A program made the translations under genes and the position numbers. Positions 35,964 to 47,466 of a DNA stretch of 64,000 bases are shown in pieces. The notes beneath the pieces are model-generated. The model saw only the letters and a list, made by a program, of their open reading frames with translations, ran no database searches and had not been told where the DNA came from. The DNA is from Oenanthe sinensis (lineage: Eukaryota; Streptophyta; Magnoliopsida; Apiales; Apiaceae), in contig CM053803.1 in the NCBI GenBank assembly GCA_028671895.1, forward strand, positions 43,708,786 through 43,772,785, read 5' to 3'. How positions within the stretch are numbered: the first letter of the stretch is position 1; every line of letters starts with the position of its first letter.

Positions 35964-38900
35964 CTATTCAAACTTGACTTCATTTTCTTTGTAGATAAAG
36001 TTATTCTGAGATGTACATAAATCTTTGACTCCTGAAACACACTTTATCTTTTTGCTTGTCTTCTCCCAAGTTGCAGTAGTAGACTTGACAGAGTAGATTG
36101 AGATAAAGTGATGTCTGATGTCAATGTGCTTAGTTTTGGAATGTTGAACAGGATTCTCAGAAATTGTTATGGCACTAGTGTTGTCACAAAAGATAGGAAT
36201 TCCTTGCAGAGTCAACCCATAGTCCAATAGCATGTTCCTCATCCAAAGTAACTGAACACAACAACTACCAGTTGCAATATATTCAGCCTCTATAGTTGAA
36301 TTAGAAACTGAATGTTGCTTCTTGCTAAACCATGAGACCAATCTTTCTCCCAGAAATTGACAGCTACCTGTTCTACTTTTTCTGTCTATCTTGCACCTTG
36401 CATAATCTGAGTCTGAATACCTGACTAAGTCAAAGCCAGAATCTTTAGGATACCAAAGGCCTAAATTTTGAGTACTTTTTATGTATCTAAAAATTCTTTT
36501 TACTCCCATTAAGTGTGACTCCTTTGGGTCAGACTGGAACCTTGCACACAACCCTGTTGCAAACATGATGTTAGACCTGCTAGCTGTTAGGTAAAGGAGA
36601 GAGCCAATCATTCCTCTATACATCTTGTTGTCCACCTTCTTTCCTTTTGGATCCTTGTCAAGTGGAGTTGCTGTTGAGATTGAAGTTTTTACAGGGGATG
36701 AGTCTTCCATATCAAATCTTTTCAAGAGATCTTTGACATACTTAGTTTGACAAATGAATATTCCATCTTCTTTTTGATAGACTTGAAGTCCAAAAAAGAA
36801 TACCAATTCACCCACATACTCATCTCATATTTGTTCTGCATCAACTCAGAGAATTTCTTGCATAGATCTTCATTTGTTGAACAAAAAATAATGTCATCAA
36901 CATAAACTTGAACCAGAATGATATCATTTACAAGCTTTTTGTAGAAAAGAGTTTTATCCACAATCCCTCTTGTAAAGTTATTATCAAGAAGAAACTTAGA
37001 AAGAGTATCATACAAATCCCTTGGTGCTTGCTTTAAGCCATATAGTGCCTTGAGTAGTCTGTACACAAAGTTCTTCATCTTTGGATCTTCAAAGCCTGAA
37101 GGCTGTTCAACATATACTTTTTCTTCTAACTCTCCATTAAAGAAAACACTCTTAACATCCATTTGAAAAACTTTGAAGTTGTTGAATGCAGCAAAAGCCA
37201 AAAAGATTCTTATTGCCTCAAGTCTGGCAACAGGTGCAAATGTTTCTTCATAATCAATCCCTTCCTGTTGACAGTAATATTTTGCCACCAGCCTTGCTTT
37301 GTTTCTTGTGACAGTACCACAATCATCCATCTTAATTCTATAAACCCATTTGGTGCCTATTATGGATTTGTTCTTTAGTCTAGGCACCAATTCCTAAACA
37401 CAACTTCTTTCAAATTGATTAAGCTCTTCTTGCATGGCATTAATCCAATCTGGATCAGCCAAAGCTTCTTCTAGAGTTTTGGGTTCAATTTGAGAAAGGA
37501 AACAAGAGTACATACATTAATTGGCAACATTTCTTCTTGTTTTGACTCCAGTTTCTGGATCACCAATGATTAAATCATTAGTGTGATCTCTATTCTATTT
37601 TGTTCCTCTTAGAGAATCACTAGAGTCTTCAACACCTTGTTGATTGACAACATCTTTTCCTCTTGCACTGTTGATAATATCAATTTTGTCAAGTCCACTA
37701 TTCATAGAAACATTCCCAGAAAAATCAGTTATTTGAGCAGTTCCTTCATTGTCTTCAAATTGGTTAGGAACAATTGTTGGACCAGAAATTGTGTGATCAA
37801 CTCTTGGTGACTCCTCATCAATCTCTTCCAGATAGCCTTGATTTTCAAAGGCTAATGCTTCTGTTTCTTGACTTCCTTCAATTCTAGGAAATTTAGTTTC
37901 ATCAAAGGTGACATTTACACTCTCCTCCACAGTCTTGTGATCAATGATGTAAAATCTGTATGCAGTCTTGTCAATACCATACCTCATGAAGATTCCTTCA
38001 AGTGCTTTAGTATAAAATTTTCCTTTGATCTCAGTTTAATCTTTCATGTAGTAACACTTGCTTCCAAAGACATGAAAATAATTGATAGTTGGTTTACTTC
38101 TTGTAAGCAATTCATAGGGTGTCTTTCCATAGGCCTTGTTGACTACAATTCTGTTCCGAGTATAACAGGCTGTATTGATTGCTTCACCCCAGAAATATTT
38201 AGAAAGTTTTGCTTCACTCAACATTGTTCTTGCAACCTCAATGAGAGTTCTGTTCTTTCTTTCCACAATACCATTTTGCTGAGGTGTCCTTGGTGCAGAG
38301 AATAGTTGAGTGATTCCATTGTCTTTGTAGAAATCATTCATGATACTGTTTTTGAACTCAGTACCTTTATCACTTCTTAAAATCTGCACTTTGTACTTGA
38401 GATTCTTGTCAAGAACCCTCACCAAATCAATGATCTCTTGTGCAGCTTCATCCTTGGATGCTTGAAACCTCACCCATGTGTATCTTAAAAAATCATCAAA
38501 TATCACTAAAGCATATCTTTTTCTTGCCAGTGATTGCACATTCATAGGACCAAATAAATCCATGTGAATCAGTTGAAATGCTTCATTGATTGAGCCACTA
38601 GGAGTGCTTTTGTGTGTAGCTCTCCTTAGCTTCCCTTTTTGGCAATCCTCACACAATCCTTCTTGACAGAATTCAAGTTAAAGAAGCCCTGTCACCAATT
38701 CTCTCTTCATTAGATAATTCATTGCTTTAAAGTTCAAATGGGAAAGCTTCTTGTGTTACAGCCAACTTTCAGATGAAGAAGCCTTACTGTAGAAACAGTA
38801 GACTTTGTCTTTTCTTACTGAATCCAAGTCAGCTATGAAAAGGCTTCCTTTTCTAACTCCTTGAAGAGCTTCTTCTCCTGTCTTCTTGTTGACAATGGAA

Positions 38901-39559
38901 CATCTGTTTTGATCAAAACTAACTTGGAATCCTCTTTCAAAAATTGAGTTACACTCAATAGATTGTGCTTCAAACCATTCACTAGAGCAATTTTCTCTAT
39001 TTTTAAATTTCCAACTTCCAGTATGCCATATCCCATTGTGAAACCAATGATGTTGTCACCAAAGGTTACACAAGGGCCAACCATCTCCTTGAACTGTGAT
39101 AGCAGGGATTTATCACCTGTCATGTGTCATGAGCATCCACTGTCAATAATCCACATGATTCTTTTATTTTTCCTGTTGCCCTGCAAAGCAAATATCTCGA
39201 GTTGCTTTTGGTAACCAACTTTCATTGGGTCCATTTTGCTTAGCTAAATCACAGTTTGAAGTTGGTTCAGTTATAATTTTTTCTTTTGATTTTAGCATGA
39301 CTCCTGTAGCTACCCATTCAGTTTTGATTACTGGTTTGTTAGCTTTGTTCTTGGATGGCTTGTTCATCCTAACTTTAGGAGGACTTGGAGTCTTTGCCTT
39401 TTCAATTTTATCATTCTTATACAGACATTCTTGATCATTAGCAAAAGGCATGTTAAAGCATATAATCATCAAGTTCATTGTACATGAAATGTAATCAAAA
39501 TCACCACAGTGAGTTACTTGTTTGTTTTTTAAAGGCATGCTATGTAAATTTCCATTCAT
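35964..39559 (-). pseudogene. copia pol of element A (PR-IN-RT-RH), broken
   Basis: From right to left on the minus strand: linker and protease-side region (39559-38833), integrase (38656-38036) with HMDLFGP, LRSDKGTEFKNS and GIVERKNRT DDE-region motifs, linker (37987-37595), RT (37390-36722) with VYVDDIIF, and RT end plus RNase H (36815-35964) with STIEAEYIATGS and KTKHIDIRHHF. The frame is interrupted at least at 38036, ~37595, ~37390 and ~36770 (two overlapping frames). The RNase H tail is replaced by unrelated sequence. It is not functional. The relationship to B's pol puts it in the same Sirevirus-like group. Confidence 0.85.
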
Positions 39560-39564
39560 AGATG

Positions 39565-41634
39565 TGTTGGGTCTCGAAGTATCGTAGAAGGGGGGGTTGA
39601 ATACGATACTAAAAATAATTTAAATTCTTTTCAGAATTTGCGGATTAATAAATTATTACTTTAGAGTGGGTTTGATCATTTGTAGTGTTTATGTGAGCTG
39701 CCTACTAAGTTTTTGTGTGTCCGGATAAATCAATTAGGTTCAAGAAAATTAGCAAGTAAATTATGGAAACAAGTTTCCGGGAATATATATTTCATATATA
39801 AACCCAGAGGGGTGCTATACCCAGTTAAAAATATAATTGGCTTCCAAAGAACAAATTAGTTCTTTTCTACTAACACAAAAATATTAGGCTCAGTTCCTAT
39901 ACAAATATATCTAAATTAGTACAAGGAAAAACTGAGTCCGTAGGGAGTGATATCTAGGAGCCATGAGCATTTTTTATTAAAGAACCGGGTCCTAATATCT
40001 GACCGGGAGCAAGGTATAGGTGTATATAAATTGTTTCTTCTTGCTCCGGCCATGGCTGCTCTCTACATATTATTTTTGTTGAAGAAGACGACTCTCTTCT
40101 TTAATTGGTGTAGTCTTTAAATCAATGAAGTAGCTGATGTAATTTGATTGGATGAGGGGTTAGGTGGGGCCAAGAAATATTTTGTTGCGCCAAAATATTT
40201 TATTGCGCCTGTAGAGTGTATCCCCTGTGTAAATATATGTGGCACCTTGGAATTTAGAATAAGCTGGATGTCAGTTTTTGTTGCGCCTGTACTAGGAAAC
40301 CCTTGGATTGACACCACAAAAAACTTAACATATTTCTTCAACAAGTTTTGCTGTGCCAGTTAACTTCGTTGCGCCTTGACTTTCAATATCATGGTCAAAG
40401 TGCAGTTTAGTCACTGTACTTTGACCATCTACTCATCCTTGACTTAAGGTTGTCAACTTCCATTTCTTGTACCAAAGTCTTATCACATTACACCCTGTAC
40501 CCTGAGCTGTTTCCGTTCTTCAACTGTAGTTCAGAAAATTTCACTTTTCGCACCAAGGTTGTGACACTTTTGGTTGTTAGCTGTTTAGTTGTTTGGCTGT
40601 AGCCTCTACAAATCACTTTTCGTACCTTAATAAATAACCGTTATTTCCAAGTACGTTCTTCAACTTAACAATTCTTCTATGGTTAATACTTAGATTTCTT
40701 TCACAAACTGTTGACGCCTAGTGCAACTGGTCTGGTTCGCAGACGACTAACTTTGATCCAGGTCTTCGTATTATTGCTTTATTTGCATTGTTAAGTTTGC
40801 AGCAACTTCATTGCTTTGAACACTAACTGTCAATAAACACTGTAACTTCACTGGAATCTTTTCTAGTACTTAGACACTTGTCTTTACCATGTCTTCAATT
40901 CTTCTAGTTTCCTATGCTTCGAACACTGTCTATCTTCAATCAATACTGGTACACTGAAATCTTCTTATGACAGTTCTATACTGAATCTTCAACACTTCTG
41001 AAACCCTGAAAGTCTTCAACCATTATTCTTCACTGAGGCTTGAACATATTAATGAACTTCTCTCAGTGACCTATAGTCAGTGTTCTAAAAAGCAGATTAA
41101 GCGGCCGTTTAAGCAGAATCGGGGTATAAAACGCTTCGATTTTATAGTAAGCGGGTGATTAAGCGTTTTTTAAAATTAAGCGGATTAGTAAGCGGATTAA
41201 GCGGTCATTAAGCGGAATATTAAAAAATTAAGCGGTTATTGAGCTAATTTTTTAATTTTTTTTAAAATATGACTATAATTATATTAAAAAATATATTTTA
41301 TTAAGAATATTATAAGTTTAAATTCTTATTACAACATAATTTTAATTTTAAATATAATAATATTATATCTAAATATTTAAATATATATTACTAATCCGCT
41401 TAACGTCCCGCTTAGAAATCCGCCTAGACGCTGGAAGGTCCTCTCACCGCTTAGTATTTTTTACAACACTACTTATAGTAGACTTCAAAACTTCTTCTAA
41501 TGTCTTGATTCACTGTATTTACCTTGTTTTCATTTCTTCCTGATTTCTGTGTAGACGTAGTATTATTTACCTGTCCTGTTCTAGTGTTGAGTTATCACGA
41601 TTACTATTCATACAGTTTCGTAATCTCACCAACA
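39565..41634 (-). repeat. LTR of copia element C (3' LTR)
   Basis: It starts TGTTGGGTCTCG and ends TCTCACCAACA, so TGTTGG...CCAACA are inverted ends. Directly right of it is ATCTCCCCCTATTTGATT, the polypurine tract of a minus-strand element, and then GAGGATAACTCAACTAAC, shared with element B at the same place. It is therefore the 3' LTR. A TATA (TTTATATAC on the minus strand) lies near 40025-40040. 2,070 bp including a 392-bp MITE. Confidence 0.78.
41079..41470. repeat. AAGCGG-rich foldback MITE in LTR C
   Basis: AGTGTTCTAAAAAGC... at the left and ...TTTTTTACAACACT at the right are inverted ends. The interior holds several AAGCGG and CCGCTTA blocks. Flanks CTATAGTC / ACTTATAG suggest an imperfect 8-bp duplication, so hAT-like. 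Confidence 0.6.
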
Positions 41635-43777
41635 ATCTCCCCCTATTTGATTATTAAACTTAGCAAACAAATCTTATAGAGAGGATAACTCAACTAACAA
41701 CTAGAAAAAGTAATCGCCCGTGACTTGTAAATAATGCTACAGGTTTTTCTGGATCAGATACTGCATTTCCAGAATTCTTTAGTAACTGAAATGAAAGATC
41801 TATGTTCCTCTAGCACTGAACTGATATTCATGTAGTATCATCTTCATTTCTGTCTGTTTGAGCTTTCTCTGCTTCAAAATCCTTCATAGTTTGAACTTAA
41901 AGAATTTATCATTAACAGAGCTTCATAAGAATTCAAATTTCTGGGAACGTCTTCTGTTAAACATAGAACATAGCTCAAATAATGTTCTCCCCCTAAGAAT
42001 GTGATTCTTCTTCTCTTTCTTCTTCTCCCTTTAAATAATCAATGGAAGTGTCAATTCTTTTCTGTATTTCTCATTTGTATGAGGAATCCTCTACTGAAAA
42101 CTCCTTTCAAGTATAGGATACAGTTTCTTGATTCTCCTATATTCTGTTGTTTCCCTTAAGGATCAGAAGATAAGACTTTCTTCTTTTTCTTGTCTAAAAT
42201 ATTCCCTTAAGGATATTGACTTCTCCCAAGTACGAAGATAAGACTTTATTAACTTCTTTTTTCTACCTATAAATTCTCCCCCTTAGTTGAGGAATCCTCC
42301 AATGGCCCATCTTTTGAATGGTTTGTCTTCCAAAGAGGGTTCTCATCTGTCATTGATTGGGAAAACATAGTAGTTTTTCTTTCAGAAGTAACAAGCAGCA
42401 AGGTTAAGTGTTTGGTCTATGGTTTCCTCACTCCTACTACGTTCTGTTGGTGTTTACACTTAAGTGTCGAGCACTTATAAGTGTTTCACTCTTTCTCTCC
42501 CTATCTCTCACTCAAGTGTATCTCTCCCTTGCTTTCACTTAAGTGTTTCTCTCTCTCACTTTCACTCTGCATTCCAAATATAGCCTACTGTGCCTGTAAG
42601 TGAAATCCGTCAATTGATTTATATTCTCATCACTTGATTCATCAGAATGAATTGAATCACTATCAAGTGGAGAATTACCTCGTAGTGGTGTTCTTGATCT
42701 ATAATGCATAAGCACTGTCTCAGCACCAGACTCAATAGCATTTGCTAAATCACTGTCTAGTGGAGCCTCTCCTCTTTGAGATGGGTTATCCCAAGATTTT
42801 AAAATCTATTAGGGAATCCTGCCTTGTTCTATCAAGGAGTTGCCTCACACCTTCTCCGCAAATAAGAGGTGGACATTCCTTTTCAGGATCTGGAAATATT
42901 CCTTCCAGGAGGGGCGACGTAATAGACAATGTAATGAATGGCAATTTAGAGCCTACGTTTCCCTCGTAACCTTGTGACGGGAATTTTGTGTTAAATACCC
43001 AACATGACTCATCCAAAAAATTCTTTTCAAGCAGTTGCCTCTCAAGCCCAGATAAATCTGAACAAGAGATCTCCCTTTTGGGATGCAGAAGATTAACTTC
43101 TATTTGAGGTAGATACTTGGACAATGTAATGTATGGCTAGAGTCCGTATCTCCTTTGAATGCCTATACCTCTCACTGTGCACGCCTTGCAATGTGTTCCT
43201 AGATTTTATATGTTTAGGCTTACCATCAACGTGAGTGCCGGTAGTGTGCTTGACTCATTACAAGATGCTCTTGCTGACGAGTGAATTTCAATGGACTCAC
43301 CCTGTTGAGAGAATGATTCCAGAAATAGTTTTATTGCCTTTTCAACTCTGCATCCTTTTGAGAAGATGCAAATGAGCTTACAGTTACCTCAGTTATATAT
43401 TTCTTTTCTTCTCTGGAGGTAGAGCTGTGGGTGCACTTTTGACTTCATCCTTATTTGTTGCATCAAGTGCAGTTTCTCCCTAATCAATTTCTAACTAACA
43501 TAAGTTTCTTATATCTCCAAGGGTTAATATATAGAAGTGGATGAATGAGTGTTTGGTATTATGACCTGGGTAAGAGATTGATGGGTTTTCAACCTCTTGG
43601 CCAGCTTCTAAAGCCTCTAGGGGCTAATCGAAAAGAATCAATCAAGATTAAAAAATAATCACCTTAACATTTCAAATTATATTTTTCATCCCAATGAGAA
43701 GGAAAAATATAATAAGGAATGGTAATGGATTGCATTAAAGTACTTTTAGTAAAAGAGTTTTGTCGGTTCTAAAGATT
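41635..43777 (-). other. internal remnant of copia element C
   Basis: It begins with the polypurine tract and a segment shared with element B at 47005-47060. No pol or gag is found. Pyrimidine-rich CTCTCTC and CACTTAAGTG repeats lie at 42450-42570. A 112-codon minus-strand frame (43124-42786) has no recognisable family. It may be a relic of the 3' ORF region. Confidence 0.5.
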
Positions 43778-44115
43778 TACTACCTCCGTCCCACCCAATT
43801 GTTATCCTTTGGAGAGAAGGTCCGGCACGCATTTTAAGGTGCATATAAAGTATAGTTCCATAACTTATTTTTAATTTTTTTCTGAATAAAAATTAAATTA
43901 TTTTTTAATTTAATTTTTTAATTAAATTTAAACTAAATTCCATAAATTAAATTAATTTTTAATTTAATTTTTTTTTTCTGAATAAAAATTTAAACTAAAT
44001 TTTTATTCAGAAAAAAAATTAAAAATAAGTTATGGAACTATACTTTATATGCACCTTAAAATGCGTGCCGGACCTTCTCTCCAAAGGATAACAATTGGGT
44101 GGGACGGAGGGAGTA
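43778..44115. repeat. near-perfect long palindrome, Stowaway-like MITE
   Basis: The ends TACTACCTCCGTCCCACC and GGTGGGACGGAGGGAGTA are inverted. The arms stay almost identical for ~115 bp (for example TTGGAGAGAAGGTCCGGCAC and its complement). The centre has further smaller inverted repeats. A transcript would form a long hairpin. Confidence 0.85.
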
Positions 44116-45767
44116 TCATTTAAGAACATGATACTAATAGAAATATTTTTAAGATAATTATATCATAATAAAATGCGGGAAATTGTATCAGAGAAAAATT
44201 CTATCCCTTATGAATTTCTTATAAGGCATACTTCTCATGATAAAATGCGGAAATTTATACCAAAGAAGAAATTCAACTCTCCTACCAAATTATATCTTAA
44301 TAAAATGACTATTTTCCTTTAAAACCTTAGCACTGTATGTTGTGAAAACAGTTTTGCAAAACATCCTTATCAGGTAGAGGACTATGATTTTCCGACTCAT
44401 AATGCAATTATGATTTACATCATTTTCGTCCACATGATGGTATCCCCGACTTAAAATAAAAACATGATAATTGGGGTGAATGAATGCTTAACAATGCATT
44501 ACTAGGCCTTCAAAATAACAACCACTGTTTTGACACTATGAATCAATGTGAAACATACATTGAAATAAGCATTTAAAAATAAATCATTTTATAAATGGTT
44601 GATACCTCGAAGTAAAAGCAATTTCTCCTAATAAAATAGCAGTCACAAAGTTTCTGCCACTTTAAAATGAAAAATTAAGAGAGAAAAAGTTTTGTAAGAT
44701 AAAACTTTTAAAACTAGTTTTTGGGAAAGGATAAAAGATTTTGAGATTTGAAGAAAGATTATCCTCAAGAAAAGTTTGATTCACACCCTAGGATTTATAA
44801 ATCAAAGTAGGGTTGTAAATCAAAAGATTTTCAAAAGAGAAGTTTTGAAAAAGAATTTTGATGTTTTCTTTTCTAAAACTGATAAAAAAATGAATGTATC
44901 TTTGAATAAAATGTTTTGAAAAAGAATCAGACAAGAAATTATTTTTAATACATTCAAGTTTAAAATTAAGTCAAAGAAAGAAAACAAAATAAACTAATAC
45001 TAACGGCTTTTTCAAAAACTAATTTTTACTTAGAATAAAAACTAAACAAATCCATTAGTATCAATATATCACAATTATTTTGTAATAAAATATTAATCAA
45101 TTATCACAAAATAATAAAAGAAAATATTTATACTACGAATAATTATGCTGTAAATTTATTTTAATTTACTTAAATTATGGAACCAATATATCACTAAATT
45201 GTTTTACATCATCATAATTTAAATAAATCAAAATAAATTAAATACTTATATTTACTAAACAATTACCAATAACATGCATATATATAAATCAAATACGCAT
45301 GACAATCATTCAGTAGAACAATAAGCATTAAGACATATTTTTATTATTAGTGATTTCAGATAAACAACTTGTATTATCACTAATATTAAAAATATCACAA
45401 TTAATTGCACATAAATATTAACAAAATATCATTACTTGATATTTATCAATAATTTCAAAATGCAAGAAATTATGTTTCTAACATTTTATCAAATCAAAAT
45501 TATGAAACTAATAAACATTGAATTGCTTCAATCCATAATTTTAATAAGATAAAATAATTTCATTAAATACTAAAATATTCATTAGATTGAATATTAACAT
45601 CTAACTGAAGGAATTTATGCACCAGCGAAAGCATTGAATAACATTTATTTGCATATATTCCTATGTATACATACACATAGATACAAAAACTATTTTATAA
45701 ATTGAAGAATACCTCGATTGCTTTCCGGCAACAGCTAGAGAAGATCTTGTTCTTCAATCCTTGTAAT
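44116..45767. other. AT-rich sequence, at least its right part belonging to the LTR of element D
   Basis: The sequence ending ...TTCAATCCTTGTAAT at 45767 continues after element B at 58868 with CACCCCTCAAGTGTGGAG once the duplicated GTAAT is removed. The two pieces were therefore one sequence, the 3' LTR of D. The left border of D's LTR cannot be fixed because its other LTR is outside the window. Confidence 0.5.
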
Positions 45768-47004
45768 TGTTAGGTCCAAAGTGTTGTAGAGGGGGGGGGG
45801 GGGTGAATACAACTGTTTAAAAGTAATGAGAGAATATACAAATATGCAGGTAATAAATGATGACACAGAATTTCAAGAATATATCTTTATATTCATTGAG
45901 GGATTTGCTACAACATTCATAAAAGTATCATGATCAGTTGAACAATAAATACAGCAATTAAAGCTTGATTCAACTGATCCTCTCTCTCACTATTGTTTTA
46001 CAGTAAATGCTCTCTCTTGAAAAATATCGTAGAAATACAGAGATGGATAAAAATCAAATACAAATGAAAACAAAGTGCTGCTTTTATAATGTCGTGTAGT
46101 CTTGATCTTGTCATTTTTGTATACGTGGCCCAATCAGGACTCGACAATAAAAAGTACTTTCCCAACCATTCTGGATCAACCGTTCACAATAAGCCACTTG
46201 TCCCTTGAACATTAAATGCTACATATCGACTCGCATCTCGATCTCGGCCTGGACCCATCTCGATCTCGATCTTGGTCGACAATCTCGATCTCGATCTCGA
46301 TCTGTGAAAATCTCGATCTCGATCTATGAGAATCTCGATCTCGATCTGTGAGAATCTCGATCTGCCGTGGATCGAGATTTGCCTTGCAATGTTTTTCTTC
46401 AATTAGCAATCTCGATCCGCATCTCGATCTGCTGTGGATCGACATTTGCCTTAGCAAATATGCACTCATCCAATGTTGACTTTCTTTAGTGACTAATTGT
46501 GGTTTAACCTTTATGAGCAAGTTTCCCTAGCTTCTTCATTTTCTTTTCCTCACTCAATTCAAATGAGATCTTCTATTACTGACATGAACTTGCCTCCAAT
46601 GTCCTGACACTTGATGCAATGGTCTGGTTCATAAGTGACTAGTCTTGTAGGGGTTCTTGCTTCTGAATGTCAGTTCTCATTTGTTGATTAACCTTTACAT
46701 TATCCAGTTGTTGAGATACATTACATGAAATCACTTTGGTCTTCTTGATACTTCTTTGACATTAATTTGATTCTCCATTAGATAAGTTAGGGCATGAGTA
46801 ATACTGAGATTGAACTTCTTCTCACTTAGGCATTCTTGATTAACCAAATTAGTTACTTGTAGTTACCAAGTATCATTACCATTTCTTCAGTTGATTGATT
46901 CCATGTGCTTCTTCAGTTTCCCTTGTTTTGCTGTTGTTTTATCTTTTACCTAGTTGAGTTACATAGTAATTAAGTGTTACAAGTTAGTACACCTATGCCT
47001 TTCA
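45768..47004 (-). repeat. 3' LTR of element B
   Basis: TGTTAGGTCC...GCCTTTCA, 1,237 bp. It carries a TATA (TATAAAAG on the minus strand, 46081-46088) and a block of ATCGAG/CTCGAT repeats at ~46225-46445, which is upstream of the TATA in the element's sense. A G13 run sits at ~45791. It differs from the other LTR at about 18 positions counted by eye, plus the G run. Confidence 0.92.
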
Positions 47005-47020
47005 ATCTCCCCCTATTTGA
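47005..47020 (-). other. polypurine tract of element B
   Basis: TCAAATAGGGGGAGAT on the minus strand, touching the 3' LTR. This is the site for plus-strand priming. Element C has the same tract at 41635. Confidence 0.8.
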
Positions 47021-47466
47021 TTGTCTAACAATGACAACCAAATTCACAATGAGGATAACTCAACTAACCAGGGACTGAAAAAGATAAAATAACATTCATA
47101 AAAGATCATGTCAACTTGCATAATGCTTGGCTTGATTAACTAGCTTCATGTCTATTACTGATACTTCAAGTGCCAAAATTGGACACCTGTTGGCTCGATC
47201 AAATGGCTTCATGCTCTTCTAGAGATTTTCTCTAAGTACTTAAGAGCACGGTCCACTCAATCTTTAATTATCCTTCTGAAGTCCTTTTAGCAGTATTACC
47301 ACCGCCGAACTTCGTGAAATAATTGACGCCTAATATAAACCAGTTTCAAGACACTTAGCTAACTAACTTCTACCTTACACTGCACAAGAAAACAGATAAT
47401 ATACTTACAATGCAGGAAAACAAGAAAACAAATTACAACGCAAAGAAACATTACAAGCATAATACA

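Larger units (their letters stand above)
34991..39564 (-). mobile_element. copia element A, truncated and degenerate
   Basis: The left end TGCAGAAGGGGGTTGAATGC resembles the U5 end of Sirevirus-type LTRs (compare GTAGAAGGGGGGGTTGAATA at 39585). A TATAAATAC lies in the presumed LTR near 35890 when read on the minus strand. Degenerate pol follows. The 5' part (gag, PBS, 5' LTR) is missing because LTR C starts at 39565 inside the coding remnant. The left boundary is tentative because no target duplication can be tested. Confidence 0.6.

Noticed and set aside
39565..41634. LTR C considered as the 5' LTR of element A
   Set aside because: No primer binding site or gag on its left side, while a polypurine tract lies on its right; it is a 3' LTR of another element.
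42786..43124. 112-codon minus-strand frame
   Set aside because: Listed only as part of the element C remnant; no recognisable domain and no neighbours in frame.
46184..46520. Arg/Ser/Asp-rich frames (RDRD, SRSR) in the LTR of B, repeated at 58042-58378
   Set aside because: They are read-through of GATCGA repeats inside an LTR and look like SR proteins only because of the repeat. No start context, and present in both LTRs by duplication.
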